Assembly (NCBI RefSeq): GCF_000739575.1
Contig: NZ_BBJO01000047.1
Span: forward strand, 1 to 64,000
DNA: 64,000 bases
Direction of reading: 5' to 3'
Source: Halobellus rufus
GTDB taxonomy: Archaea > Halobacteriota > Halobacteria > Halobacteriales > Haloferacaceae
A program made the position numbers and the translations under genes. Positions within the stretch are counted from its first letter, which is position 1. Each line of letters starts with the position of its first letter. The notes under the pieces were generated by a model. It did not search any database and had not been told where the DNA came from. It worked only from the letters and a program-made list of their open reading frames with translations. Of the stretch, positions 45,159-54,073 are shown piece after piece.

Positions 45159-47324
45159 CTACTGTGGGCTCGGGCTGGACGGGCCGGAGACGTTCTCGCT
45201 CTGGGTGCCCGAGAGCGCCGAGCCGGTGATGCTCTTGAGGCGGTCGACCAGCGAGTCCTTCTCCGGCTCGCCTTCGAGGGCGATGTCGAGGACCTCGCTG
45301 ATGTGCGAGACCGGAATGATCTCGACCATCTCCTCGTACTCCTCTTCGATCATCACGTCCTGCATATTGGCCGCAGGGATGATGACGCGGGTGCAGCCGG
45401 ACTTCGCGGCGGCCTCGATCTTGTGGGTGACGCCGCCGACCGGGAGGACGTCGCCGCGGACCGACAGCGAGCCGGTCATCGCCAGCGACTGGTCGACGCC
45501 GACGTCTTCGAGCGCGGAGATGACCGCGGTCGCGACCGTGATCGACGCGGAGTCGCCGTCGACGCCCTGCTGGCCGGTCTGGACGAACTGGATGTGGATG
45601 TCCTTCTCGGAGATGTTCTCGTCGGAGAACTTCTTGATGATCGCCGAGACGTTCGAGACGGCCTCCTGGGCCATCTCCTTCAGCTGGCCGGTGGCGATGA
45701 CCTCACCGGGCCCCTGCGAGGGCGTCACTTCGGCCATCACGGGGAGCATGATGCCCGAGTCCTCGCCCATCACGGCGAGCCCGTTGACGCGGCCGACCTG
45801 GTAGCCCTCCGAGACCTGCAGTTCGTAGTCCTTGCGGCGCTCGATGTAGTCGTCCGCGAGCTGCTGTTCGATCGAGCGGCTCCGACCCTTCGCCTGCAGG
45901 ACGTGATCGCGCGTGACGAAGTCGGCGTCGTCGGAGCGGGCGATGTCGCCCGCGACGCGGACCAGTCCGCCCAGGTTACGCAGTTTGAGCGTCAGGTGGC
46001 CCTTGCGGCCGGCGCGCCGCCGCGCCTCGAGGATGACCTCCTCGATGGCCTCCGCGGAGTACTCCGGCAGTCGGCCGTCCTTCGCGACCTCCTGGGCCAC
46101 GAAGCGGGCGTACTTCCGGCGCATCTCGGGCGTGTCCTCGATGGTGTCGTCCATGTACACCTCGTACCCGTAGCCCTTGATACGGGAGCGCAGCGCGGGG
46201 TGCATGTTCTCCATCGCGTCGAGGTTCCCCGCCGCGATCATAATGAAGTCCGTCGGGACGGGCTCGGTCTGGACCATCGCGCCCGAGGAGCGCTCGGACT
46301 GGCCCGTGATGTGGAACTCGCCCTCCTGGATCGCCGTCATCAGGTGCTGCTGGCTGCGGATGTCGAGCGTGTTGATCTCGTCGATGAACAGCACGCCCTT
46401 GTTCGCCTTGTGGATCGCGCCGGGTTCGACGCGATCGTGGCTCGGCGTCTCCATCCCACCGGACTGGAACGGGTCGTGGCGGACGTCGCCGAGCAGTGCA
46501 CCGGCGTGCGCGCCCGTCGCGTCCTCGAACGGCGCGGTCGTCGTCTCGGCGTTGTTGACGATGAGGTTCGGCACCATCGCGTCGCCGCCGCGGGAGCCGT
46601 AGCGGAACGCGAGGTAGATCACGCCGGCCGCCAGTATCCCGAGGAGGACCTGCCCGGCGATGATGAAGGAGTAGCCGATGACGATCGCGATGATGATCCA
46701 CATGAGGAACGAGCGCATCTGATTGCGCTTTCTGGCTTCCTCCTTGTGGGCCTCGACGATCTGATCTCCCTTTCCGGCCGGGACGGTCCGGACCTTCGGG
46801 TTGTTACCGTCGTCGGGGTTGTGATAGACGAGGACGTCCTGTAGCTCCTCCGGCGGGAGGAGCTCGGACATCGCCTTCGCCAGCATCGACTTGCCCGTCC
46901 CGGGCGAACCGATCATCATCACGTGCCGCCGCTGCTTGGCGGCTTTCATCACCACGTCGCGAGCGTGTTCCTGCCCGATGACTTGGTCGACGAGCCGGTC
47001 GGGGACGTCGATCTCCTCGGTGGAGTCGATCCGCAGCCCGCCGAGGAGGTCGTCCTCGTCGACGTCCTCTGCGACCTCCGCGTCGACTTCGACGTCGCTG
47101 CCGAGGTCGTCGATGGTCCGTTCGGCGGGCTCTTCGACCTGCCCGTTCTGCCCCCCGGGCAGGTCGCCGCGCTCGTCGGGTCCGACGGGGCTGTCGGACG
47201 GTTCGTCGGCGACGCCGCGGGGCGTCTCGTCACCGCCGTCTGACGGCGGCGACTCGCGGCCCTCGTCGGCGGCGCCGCCCCCCTCTTCGGGGGCGTTCTC
47301 GTCGGCTTCCGTGTCGTTACTCAT
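45159..47324 (-). CDS. lonB: Membrane-anchored ATP-dependent protease LonB
   Basis: A 721-residue archaeal LonB. An acidic extension (about 1-105) precedes the AAA+ module. Walker A GSPGTGKS is at 139-146 and Walker B VLFIDEIN at 311-318. Two membrane helices at about 206-241 are inserted in the ATPase domain, as in LonB generally. The protease domain has Ser592 (GDSAS) and Lys635 (THKIEA), the 43-residue spacing expected for the Ser-Lys dyad. It degrades membrane and regulatory proteins and is essential in Haloferax. ATG 47324 is chosen over an upstream in-frame ATG because it starts the family-like sequence and follows the promoter. Confidence 0.94.
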   Translation of the reverse strand: MSNDTEADENAPEEGGGAADEGRESPPSDGGDETPRGVADEPSDSPVGPDERGDLPGGQNGQVEEPAERTIDDLGSDVEVDAEVAEDVDEDDLLGGLRIDSTEEIDVPDRLVDQVIGQEHARDVVMKAAKQRRHVMMIGSPGTGKSMLAKAMSELLPPEELQDVLVYHNPDDGNNPKVRTVPAGKGDQIVEAHKEEARKRNQMRSFLMWIIIAIVIGYSFIIAGQVLLGILAAGVIYLAFRYGSRGGDAMVPNLIVNNAETTTAPFEDATGAHAGALLGDVRHDPFQSGGMETPSHDRVEPGAIHKANKGVLFIDEINTLDIRSQQHLMTAIQEGEFHITGQSERSSGAMVQTEPVPTDFIMIAAGNLDAMENMHPALRSRIKGYGYEVYMDDTIEDTPEMRRKYARFVAQEVAKDGRLPEYSAEAIEEVILEARRRAGRKGHLTLKLRNLGGLVRVAGDIARSDDADFVTRDHVLQAKGRSRSIEQQLADDYIERRKDYELQVSEGYQVGRVNGLAVMGEDSGIMLPVMAEVTPSQGPGEVIATGQLKEMAQEAVSNVSAIIKKFSDENISEKDIHIQFVQTGQQGVDGDSASITVATAVISALEDVGVDQSLAMTGSLSVRGDVLPVGGVTHKIEAAAKSGCTRVIIPAANMQDVMIEEEYEEMVEIIPVSHISEVLDIALEGEPEKDSLVDRLKSITGSALSGTQSENVSGPSSPSPQ

Positions 47325-47360
47325 AGAATTGTTCGCTACCGCAACGGAGGGTCGCGCGAC

Positions 47361-47370
47361 TGATATACTT
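47361..47370 (-). promoter_or_regulatory. TATA-like element upstream of lonB
   Basis: tgatatactt (aagtatatca on the coding strand) lies about 42 bases before ATG 47324, which would leave a 5' leader of about 15 bases. It sits between divergent lonB and nadM. Confidence 0.45.
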
Positions 47371-47457
47371 TCTCCTCGCGTGTGTTCCCCCTGCATCGCC
47401 GAAATCGAGCACTTGGGCCGGTTTATAACCCGTTCTCTCGACTACGGGTATCTCGGG

Positions 47458-47468
47458 GTATTTATAAG
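47458..47468 (+). promoter_or_regulatory. TATA box of nadM
   Basis: gtatttataag is centred 27 bases before ATG 47491, so the nadM message is probably leaderless. A second AT-rich element, gtttataacc, lies near 47420. Confidence 0.55.
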
Positions 47469-47490
47469 CGACGCGACCGACCGGTGAGGT

Positions 47491-48018
47491 ATGCGGGGGT
47501 TCTACATCGGCCGGTTTCAGCCCTACCACAACGGGCACCACCGGATGGTCGAGGAGATCGCAGACGAGGTCGACGAACTCGTCCTCGGCATCGGATCGGC
47601 GGGCGACTCACACAGCCCCCGGAATCCGTTCACCGCCGGCGAGCGCGTGATGATGGTCACGAAGTCCGTCGCCGACCTCGACGTCACCACCTACGCCGTG
47701 CCGATCGAGGACCTCGATCGGAACTCCGTGTGGGTGAGCCACGTCCAGAGTATGTCCCCGGCGTTCGACGTCGCCTACTCGAACAACCCGCTCGTCATCC
47801 AACTGTTCTCGGAGGCGGGCGTCGACGTCCGACAGTCGCCGATGTTCAACCGCGACGTTCTCGAAGGCACCGAGTTGCGCGCGCGGATGATCCGCGACGA
47901 CGACTGGCGGCATCTCGTCCCGGACGCGGTCGTCGACGTCGTCGAGGAGATCGGCGGCATCGAGCGCATCCAGCGCGTCAGCGCGACGGACGCCAACGGC
48001 GACGCGTCCGACGAGTGA
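47491..48018 (+). CDS. nadM: Nicotinamide-nucleotide adenylyltransferase
   Basis: A 175-residue archaeal NMN adenylyltransferase that converts NMN and ATP to NAD+. It has the nucleotidyl-transfer motif RFQPYHNGHHRMVEE (H-x-G-H type), GIGSAGDSHSPRNPFTAGER and the C-terminal DVLEGTELRARMIRDDDW, equivalent to ISSTxxR. Length and the start MRGFYIGRF match the family. It is followed after ten bases by a SAM hydrolase-like gene, with which it may be co-transcribed. Confidence 0.94.
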   Translation: MRGFYIGRFQPYHNGHHRMVEEIADEVDELVLGIGSAGDSHSPRNPFTAGERVMMVTKSVADLDVTTYAVPIEDLDRNSVWVSHVQSMSPAFDVAYSNNPLVIQLFSEAGVDVRQSPMFNRDVLEGTELRARMIRDDDWRHLVPDAVVDVVEEIGGIERIQRVSATDANGDASDE

Positions 48019-48028
48019 GCGAACGCCG

Positions 48029-48838
48029 ATGATCACGCTCGCCTCCGACTTCGGCTCGCCGTACCCTGCCGCGATGAAGGGCGTCATCCTGCGCCGCTCG
48101 GACGCGCGCCTCGTCGACGTCGCCCACGACCTCCCTCGTCAGGACGTCCGCGCGGCCGCGTTCTGGTGCCGCGAGACGCTCCCGTACTTCCCGCCCGCCA
48201 CCCACCTCGTCGTCGTCGATCCCGGCGTCGGCACCGACCGCGACGCGCTCGTCGTCCGCGCGGGCGAGCACGCCCTCGTCGGTCCCGACAACGGCGTGTT
48301 GCTCCCGGCCGCCCGCCGGATCGCCGCGGAGGCGGCGGGGACGTCCCCGACAGTCGAGTGCTTCGCCTACGAGTACGACGACCCCGCGTCGTCGACGTTC
48401 CACGGCCGGGACGTGTTCGCGCCCGCGGCCGCTGCGGTCCACGAGGTCGGCGTCGACGCGGTCGAGTCGCTGTACGCCGTCTCTCCGGTCGAGTCGTTCG
48501 GTGCCGATGGTTTTGCGGAGTCCGTCGTCGACTGCCGCTTCCCGGAGCCGACGATCGACTCCGACGCCGGAACGGCCCGCGGTGAGGTGCTGGTCGTCGA
48601 CGACTTCGGGAACGCGATCACGAACGTTCCGGGCTCCTTCCTCGACGGACGCGAGGGCGAGACGCTCGACGTGAACGGCGCGCCGGCACCGGTCGTGACG
48701 GCGTTCGCGGCGGTCGGTCCGGGCGAGCGCCTGCTCACCGTCGGCAGTCACGGCTACGTCGAGTGCGACGTCAATCGGGGTCGCGGCGACGACGCCTTCG
48801 GCCTCGCGACGGGCGACGAGGTCGTCATTTCGGTGTGA
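48029..48838 (+). CDS. SAM hydroxide adenosyltransferase (SAM hydrolase) family protein
   Basis: A 269-residue DUF62 protein. N-terminal ITLASDFGSPYPAAMKGVIL supplies the metal/adenosine site. VVVDPGVGTDRDALVVRAGE and LVGPDNGVLLPAARR follow, and the C-terminal domain has EVLVVDDFGNAITNVPGSFL. Archaeal members add hydroxide to S-adenosyl-L-methionine, yielding adenosine and methionine, with an Asp-Arg-His set instead of the halogenase residues. The physiological reason is unclear. It follows nadM by ten bases and converges on the permease gene. Confidence 0.88.
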   Translation: MITLASDFGSPYPAAMKGVILRRSDARLVDVAHDLPRQDVRAAAFWCRETLPYFPPATHLVVVDPGVGTDRDALVVRAGEHALVGPDNGVLLPAARRIAAEAAGTSPTVECFAYEYDDPASSTFHGRDVFAPAAAAVHEVGVDAVESLYAVSPVESFGADGFAESVVDCRFPEPTIDSDAGTARGEVLVVDDFGNAITNVPGSFLDGREGETLDVNGAPAPVVTAFAAVGPGERLLTVGSHGYVECDVNRGRGDDAFGLATGDEVVISV

Positions 48839-48863
48839 TCCCGCCGACTCGTCGCGAGCGCGG

Positions 48864-50222
48864 TCACTCGCGCCCTTCGAGGCCGACGACCTCCTCGAAC
48901 TCCGTGATCTCCTCGCGGAGGACCTCCCGCTCGAAGTAGAGCAGTTCGACGGCGAGGACGCCGAGCGCAAGCGCGCAGACGGCGTAGAACGTACCGCGCT
49001 CGGCCGAATAGAGGTGGTACAGCATCACCGGCAGGAATCCCGCCGTTCCGAGGAGGCCGACCGCGGGCGGGAGCGGGTGGACCTCCTCCCGGGAACGCTG
49101 CCGCAACGCGAGGTAGCTCACCCCGCCGAACACCACGATGAACGCCACCGAGGCGAAACTCGTCACCGCGTCCAGGCTCCCCCACGCCGAGAACGCGGCC
49201 GTGACCGCGCCGATTCCGAGGATCAGGCGCGACGGCACGCCGTCGTCCTCGGCGTCGGGATCTGACACTCGGTCGGGGAGGTACCCCTTCGAGAGGAGCC
49301 CCTTCGCGAAGTACCCCGACGAAAAGAGCGTGGCGTTGATCGCGCTGCCCGTGGAGAACAGCGCCGACAGCGCGATCACGAGCCCCCCGACCCACCCGAA
49401 GCCGACCGGCGAGAGGATCCGCTCGGCGGCGACCTTCAGTGCGGTGTGCGGCTGGTTCGTCAACGCCTCCGGCGCGAGGTTCACGGTCGCGAGCGCGACG
49501 ATCACGTAGATCGCGACCGCCGCGGGTATCGAAAGCGCGACCGCCCGCCGGACGGTCCGCGTCGGGTCCTCGATCCGCTCTTGGTCGTAGAAGAGCAGTT
49601 GCCAGCCCTGGAACGCCACGAAGGAGACGCCCGCCGCCATCAGCGGCCCCGTCGTGAGCAACCGTTCCGTGCCGACGTCGACGGTGCCGGGGGCGACGAA
49701 CCGAGCGAAGGCGACGCCGCCGATGCCGAACAGCACGAGCACGCCCACTTTCGCGACCACGAGCACGTTCTCGGTGGTTCCGGTCGCCCGCGCGCCGAGG
49801 AGGTTCAGCGCGACGAACCCGCCGATCGCGATCACCGAGACGACCGGGCGGAGCGGCAGGCCGGCGATCGACGCCGGGACCGTCGGAACCGAGATCGCGA
49901 ACTCCGCGAACGCGAAGGCGTACATCGACATCGAGCCGATGTACCCGAAGAGCAGCGTCCAGCCCGCCATCCCGGCGAGCGTGTCGTTGCCGGTGAAACA
50001 CTGGATGTACGTGACCGAACCGCCGCCCTGATCGGCGAGTTCGTTCAGCCGCGCGTACGAGTATCCGGCGCACAGAGCGACGACGCCCGCGAGGACGAAC
50101 GCCGCCCACGTGGCCGCGCCGGTGATTCTCGTCACGACGCCGAGGACGGCGTAGATGCCCCCGCCGATCATCCCGCCGAGCGCGATGGAGACGGCTTCGG
50201 TGAACCCGAGGCTCTCTGCCAT
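48864..50222 (-). CDS. APC-family permease
   Basis: A 452-residue, 12-helix amino acid/polyamine/organocation permease. Helix 1 is AVSIALGGMIGGGIYAVLGV (the G-x-G-x-G substrate loop). Later come LCAGYSYARLNELADQGGGS and SVAFIVVFGGVSYLALRQRS. In contrast to the permease at 1197-3412, it has no USP domain, only a short acidic tail. The substrate is unknown. The start MAESLGFTEA at 50222 fits the first helix, and the 97 bases upstream to the thermosome end hold no gene. Confidence 0.88.
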   Translation of the reverse strand: MAESLGFTEAVSIALGGMIGGGIYAVLGVVTRITGAATWAAFVLAGVVALCAGYSYARLNELADQGGGSVTYIQCFTGNDTLAGMAGWTLLFGYIGSMSMYAFAFAEFAISVPTVPASIAGLPLRPVVSVIAIGGFVALNLLGARATGTTENVLVVAKVGVLVLFGIGGVAFARFVAPGTVDVGTERLLTTGPLMAAGVSFVAFQGWQLLFYDQERIEDPTRTVRRAVALSIPAAVAIYVIVALATVNLAPEALTNQPHTALKVAAERILSPVGFGWVGGLVIALSALFSTGSAINATLFSSGYFAKGLLSKGYLPDRVSDPDAEDDGVPSRLILGIGAVTAAFSAWGSLDAVTSFASVAFIVVFGGVSYLALRQRSREEVHPLPPAVGLLGTAGFLPVMLYHLYSAERGTFYAVCALALGVLAVELLYFEREVLREEITEFEEVVGLEGRE

Positions 50223-50318
50223 CTCTCGGGCATCGACGATCGAGGATGAAGTGTCTTGTTCCCGGAGGTCAGCCCCCGTCGCGGCCGGGTGCAGCCGATC
50301 CGGCCTCGACCAGTCGCC

Positions 50319-51887
50319 TCACTTCGCGGCGATGACGTCGTCGATGCGGACGATCATCGTCGCGGCCTCGGTCGCCGCCGTGACGGCCTCGCGCTTGACC
50401 GCTGCGGGATCGAAGACGCCGGCCTCGATCGGGTCGCCGATGGTCCCGGTGCGGCCCTCCGAGATGATGCCTGCGATCCCCTCGCGGTCGAACGTCGAGC
50501 GGAGTTCGACGACGGCGTCGATCGGGTCCATCCCGGTGTTCGTCGCGAGCGTGCGGGGGATCGCCTCGACGGCGTCGGCGAACGCCTCGACGGCGAGTTG
50601 CTTCCGCCCCTCGACGCCGCCAGCGTGCGAGCGGACGTACTCGGCGATGGCGACCTCGGTCGCGCCCGCGCCGGGGACGACGCCGCCGGAATCGATGGCG
50701 GCGACGGTCACGTCGACGGCGTCGTTGATCGCGCGTTCGAGTTCGTCGACGACGTGCTCGGTGCCGCCGCGAAGCAGGAGCGTGACCGTCTTCGCGGCCT
50801 CGCCGCCCTCGACGAAGGTGAGTTCGTCCTCGCCGAAGCGGCGGATCGAGACGCGCTCGGCGTGACCGAAGTCCGCCGCTTCGAGGTCTGTCACGTCGCC
50901 GAGTTGCTTCGCGCCGGTCGCGCGGGCGATGGCGCGGGCGTCCGAAGACTTCAGGCTCTCGAAGGCGACGATGCCGTGCTTCGCGAGGCGGTCCTGCACG
51001 CGGTCTGCGATCTTCTTCGTGCAGAAGAGGACGTCGACGCCCGCGTCGGCGAGCGCGTCGGCGTAGCCGCGGAGCTCGGCGTCCTCGGCCTCGATGGCCG
51101 CTTCGAGCTGGTCGACCGAGGAGATGGTGTACTCCGTGTCGGCCTCGCCCTCGCGGACGTCGAGCTTCGTCGTGAGGACGGCGACGGCGGCGTCCTCGAC
51201 GGTTCGGGGCATCCCGTCGTTGACGCGCTCTTTGTCGATGACGACGCCCTCGACCAGTTCCGTCGCCGAGGAGGACGCGCCGGTGCGCGTCAGGATGCGG
51301 ACGTCGTCGGGATCGAAGCGGCCGCTGCCGTCGTGGACCGCGCGGACGGCGTCGACGACGTGGTGTGCCAGCACGTCGGCGGTGACGTCGCCGGTCCCCT
51401 TCCCGGTCATCGACGACTCGGCGACCGAGGCGAGCACGTCGTCGTCGAGTTCGACGTCGAGTACCTGCTCGTCGATCGCTTCCTGCGCCAAGCGCGCGGC
51501 CTCGTTGTACCCCTCGACGATGACCGTCGGGTGGAGGTCGTCGTCGAGCAGGTCCTCGGCGTACGCGAGCAGTTCGCCCGTCAGGACCGAGGCGGTCGTG
51601 GTGCCGTCGCCGACGCTGTCCTCCTGCGTCTGGGCGACTTCGACGATCATCTGCGCGGCGGGATGCTCGATGTCCATCTCCTCGAGGATCGTCGCCCCGT
51701 CGTTGGTGACCACGACGTTACCGCTGGAGTCGACGAGCATCTTGTCCATCCCGCGCGGCCCGAGCGTGGTGCGTACCGCGCTCGCGACGGCCTTGCCCGC
51801 TCGGATGTTCGAGCTCTGGGCGTCGCCGCCGCGGGTCCGCTCGCTGTTTCCGGAAAGAACGTACAGTGGCTGCATACGTGTCGACAT
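50319..51887 (-). CDS. Thermosome (group II chaperonin) subunit without Gly/Met tail
   Basis: A 522-residue group II chaperonin. The equatorial domain carries [29 protein letters not shown] and [18 protein letters not shown] (nucleotide site, Asp of GDGTT). Then come MTGKGTG and the C-terminal [20 protein letters not shown]. It ends [12 protein letters not shown] and has no GGM-repeat tail, like the shorter third chaperonin of Haloferax (Cct3) and unlike Cct1 and Cct2. ATG 51887 and ATG 51875 are both possible starts. It folds proteins within a double-ring complex. Confidence 0.94.
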   Translation of the reverse strand: MSTRMQPLYVLSGNSERTRGGDAQSSNIRAGKAVASAVRTTLGPRGMDKMLVDSSGNVVVTNDGATILEEMDIEHPAAQMIVEVAQTQEDSVGDGTTTASVLTGELLAYAEDLLDDDLHPTVIVEGYNEAARLAQEAIDEQVLDVELDDDVLASVAESSMTGKGTGDVTADVLAHHVVDAVRAVHDGSGRFDPDDVRILTRTGASSSATELVEGVVIDKERVNDGMPRTVEDAAVAVLTTKLDVREGEADTEYTISSVDQLEAAIEAEDAELRGYADALADAGVDVLFCTKKIADRVQDRLAKHGIVAFESLKSSDARAIARATGAKQLGDVTDLEAADFGHAERVSIRRFGEDELTFVEGGEAAKTVTLLLRGGTEHVVDELERAINDAVDVTVAAIDSGGVVPGAGATEVAIAEYVRSHAGGVEGRKQLAVEAFADAVEAIPRTLATNTGMDPIDAVVELRSTFDREGIAGIISEGRTGTIGDPIEAGVFDPAAVKREAVTAATEAATMIVRIDDVIAAK

Positions 51888-51923
51888 AGTTATGAATCCT
51901 CACGAAAACTGACGTTAGCAGTT

Positions 51924-51939
51924 CTATATATAGATTTCG
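51924..51939 (-). promoter_or_regulatory. Thermosome promoter with CGAA next to TATA box
   Basis: On the coding strand the region reads CGAAATCTATATATAG, about 40 bases before ATG 51887. A CGAA element just upstream of the TATA box has been reported for Haloferax chaperonin heat-shock promoters, which I recall rather than checked. The arrangement suggests heat-induced transcription. Confidence 0.5.
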
Positions 51940-52068
51940 GAAATGGCGCCCGTAGAAGCCCATAGAGCTTCGCTAACACGCTAAACGGCCGTGTTTTGGC
52001 AATTGATGAGCGCGAACCGGAGGGCGGTCGCGGGCCGGTCTCGGCCGCGCCGCCCCGATGTCGACAAG

Positions 52069-52080
52069 GTATATTTAGGT
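52069..52080 (+). promoter_or_regulatory. TATA box of the amidohydrolase-like gene
   Basis: gtatatttaggt is centred about 27 bases before ATG 52101, so a leaderless transcript is expected. Confidence 0.55.
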
Positions 52081-52100
52081 CGACGCGTCAGTCTTCGACG

Positions 52101-52931
52101 ATGCTGGAGTTGAACCACGGGTTCCGGGTCGTCGACTTCCACGCCCGACTGGACCCGAGCGACCAGGCGGAGGTCGCGAGCCGGGGCCGCGAGACGACGC
52201 CGGAGGCGCTCGAACGCGAACTTCACCAGGCGGGCGTCGTCAGGGCCGTGGTCTCGCCGGGTCGCCGCCCCGAGGGCGAGGGCTACCTCCGCGCCAACAA
52301 CGCCGTCGCTCGGCTGAGCGTCGACCGTCCGTTCCTCGCGTTCGCCCGGATCGACGGGCCGCGGGACCCCGGATCGCGCGCGACGTCCCGCCTCAGGAAT
52401 CTCACCGCTTCGCGCGCGCCCCACCACACCAGTCCGGAGGACATCGAGCAGTACGCCTACGACGACCGGTTCCACGGGTTCACCCTCGCGCCCGAGCGCG
52501 ACGGCCTCCCCGACGCGGAGACGCTGGACCAACTGGACGACGTCGGCCTCCCGGTCGTCGTGCGCGCCGGCCGGTCCTTCCCGCCGTCGGCGGTGGCCGA
52601 GACGCTGCTCGGTCGAGCGTTCCCCGTCGTGCTCGCGGGGTTCGGCGGGTATCCGCTCGACCGCGAGTTGATGTCCCAAGCGATCGATCTGCTGGGCGAG
52701 TACGACCAGCTGTATCTGGACACGCGCTACGTCCGGTTCCGGAGCGTGCTGGAGCGCGCGCTGTTGGAGCACCCCGACCGCGTGCTGTTCGGCAGCGGCG
52801 CGCCGGAGACGCATCCGAACGTCGGCGTGATGGAGATCCTGACGCTCGACGTGAGCGAGGACGCGATGCGTCGGGCGTTCTCGACGAACCCCGCGCGCGT
52901 CGTTCCGGAACTCGCCCCCGGCGAGACGTAG
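52101..52931 (+). CDS. Amidohydrolase-2-like protein without the usual metal ligands
   Basis: A 276-residue TIM-barrel-like protein. It begins MLELNHGFRVVDFHARLDPS, the position of the H-x-H motif, but the second His is Arg (H-A-R). The strand that normally supplies a middle His reads VVLAGFGGYPLDREL. The terminal FGSDxP motif is FGSGAPETHPNVGVMEI, with Gly for the catalytic Asp. A normal hydrolytic centre is therefore unlikely. The fold assignment rests on the order of the strands and on the final FSTNPARVV helix, which is typical of the family. Confidence 0.75.
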   Translation: MLELNHGFRVVDFHARLDPSDQAEVASRGRETTPEALERELHQAGVVRAVVSPGRRPEGEGYLRANNAVARLSVDRPFLAFARIDGPRDPGSRATSRLRNLTASRAPHHTSPEDIEQYAYDDRFHGFTLAPERDGLPDAETLDQLDDVGLPVVVRAGRSFPPSAVAETLLGRAFPVVLAGFGGYPLDRELMSQAIDLLGEYDQLYLDTRYVRFRSVLERALLEHPDRVLFGSGAPETHPNVGVMEILTLDVSEDAMRRAFSTNPARVVPELAPGET

Positions 52932-52952
52932 GGGCGTGATACCCGGAAACAA

Positions 52953-53036
52953 TATAGTAGCGTTTGCAAGTCTTCACTCACTCGATCGCACGCAGTCGTG
53001 CGATCGGCTGCGCAATCAGTTGCAAACGCTACTATA
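52953..53036. repeat. 84-bp nested palindrome, MITE-like
   Basis: Perfect 17-bp outer inverted repeats (TATAGTAGCGTTTGCAA at 52953-52969 and its complement at 53020-53036) flank perfect 10-bp inner repeats (CGATCGCACG at 52983-52992, complement at 52997-53006). The two are separated by 13 bases on each side, and the inner loop is CAGT. The element is symmetric in size although the 13-base spacers are not complementary. It lies between two convergent genes and has no transposase. No clear target-site duplication was seen. It could be a non-autonomous transposon relic or a two-way terminator. Confidence 0.8.
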
Positions 53037-53066
53037 AGCCCGGTTCCCGATCGGTGTTCGTCCCAC

Positions 53067-53969
53067 TCAGCGCCAGTCGTACTTCGCGACCGCCCGGTCG
53101 GCCCGCTTCGAGCAGCCGTGCGGGTTGCGCGTCGGGGTCCTGTCTCTCGCGCGAGCGACGAGGCCGTCCGACCAGCCGGTCGCGACGCCGCCGACGACGT
53201 CCCGACCCGTTCCGACCCACCCCGACGGCGTCGCCTCGCCGCCGAGGACGTCGCGGGCGGCCGAGATCGCGTCGCGGCCCGCGTGCGAGGCGATCCGCCG
53301 AACGATCGTCGGCCGGAGCCCGTAGTTCTTGATCAGTCGGTACGTCAGCGCGCGGTACTTCCAGCCGTGGCTCCGCGTGTCGATGCCGCCGTCGGCCTCG
53401 TACTCGGTCCGCACGCAGAGTTCCGGTTCCCAGCCGACGTCGTGGCCGAGCCCCGCCAAGCGGTGGGCGGCGTCGCGCGCGCCGCCGGTTTCGAGGTACT
53501 CGTCGAAGCCGTCGAGGTCGTCCAACACCTCGGCCCGGAACGCGACGTTGCCGCCGTTGAAGTACGTCACCGCGCGGTTCCGGATCCGGCGCGTCTCCGG
53601 CGACGTCGTCGTCATCCCCGCCGGTAGCGTCTCGTGGACCGGCCCGGTGACGACGGGGTCGCGTTCGAGCCCCGTTTCGATGGCGTCGCGCCACGTCTCC
53701 TCGACGACGAGGTCGTGCCGGAGGAACGCGACGGCGTCGCCCGAGGCGGCGCGGATGCCGGCGTTCCGCGAGACGTTGAGGGTCCGGTCCGACACCTCGA
53801 CTAACACGTCGACGTCGCCGCGCTCTCGGACCATCCCGGTCGTGCCGTCGGCGGAGGGACCGTTGACGACGACGACTTCGGCGTCCGGGGCGTGCGTGGC
53901 CACTCCGTCGAGCGTGGCCCCGAGGTGATCCCGGCCGTTGAGCGTCGGGATCACTACCGAGAGCTCCAT
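53067..53969 (-). CDS. Glycosyltransferase family 2
   Basis: A 300-residue GT-A glycosyltransferase. N-terminal MELSVVIPTLNGRDHLGATL leads to VVVVNGPSADGTTGM and the donor site region LRHDLVVEETWRDAIE, where the usual D-x-D reads HDL. YFNGGNVAFRAEVLDDLDGF and DEYLETGGARDAAHRLAGLG match the acceptor-side E-D segment. No membrane helix follows. ATG 53969 is preferred to GTG 53987, since the fold starts directly. The sugar and acceptor are unknown. It converges on the amidohydrolase-like gene across the palindrome. Confidence 0.88.
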   Translation of the reverse strand: MELSVVIPTLNGRDHLGATLDGVATHAPDAEVVVVNGPSADGTTGMVRERGDVDVLVEVSDRTLNVSRNAGIRAASGDAVAFLRHDLVVEETWRDAIETGLERDPVVTGPVHETLPAGMTTTSPETRRIRNRAVTYFNGGNVAFRAEVLDDLDGFDEYLETGGARDAAHRLAGLGHDVGWEPELCVRTEYEADGGIDTRSHGWKYRALTYRLIKNYGLRPTIVRRIASHAGRDAISAARDVLGGEATPSGWVGTGRDVVGGVATGWSDGLVARARDRTPTRNPHGCSKRADRAVAKYDWR

Positions 53970-54073
53970 ACCGGTCGGTTGCGACACGAGAACTTAAATG
54001 TCGCACCTCGGAGCGATCGCCCCGGAAACGGTCTCAGCGGACGCTCACGGGCGGATCGGCGGCTCGCGGGCCC

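Noticed and set aside
43295-52931. Possible defence or toxin-antitoxin island
   Set aside because: All genes here match housekeeping or membrane families (LonB, nadM, SAM hydrolase, thermosome); no nuclease, toxin or phage-related gene was seen.
52953-53036. Palindrome as a CRISPR unit or tRNA-like gene
   Set aside because: There is only one unit with no repeat-spacer series, and the arms do not form a cloverleaf.
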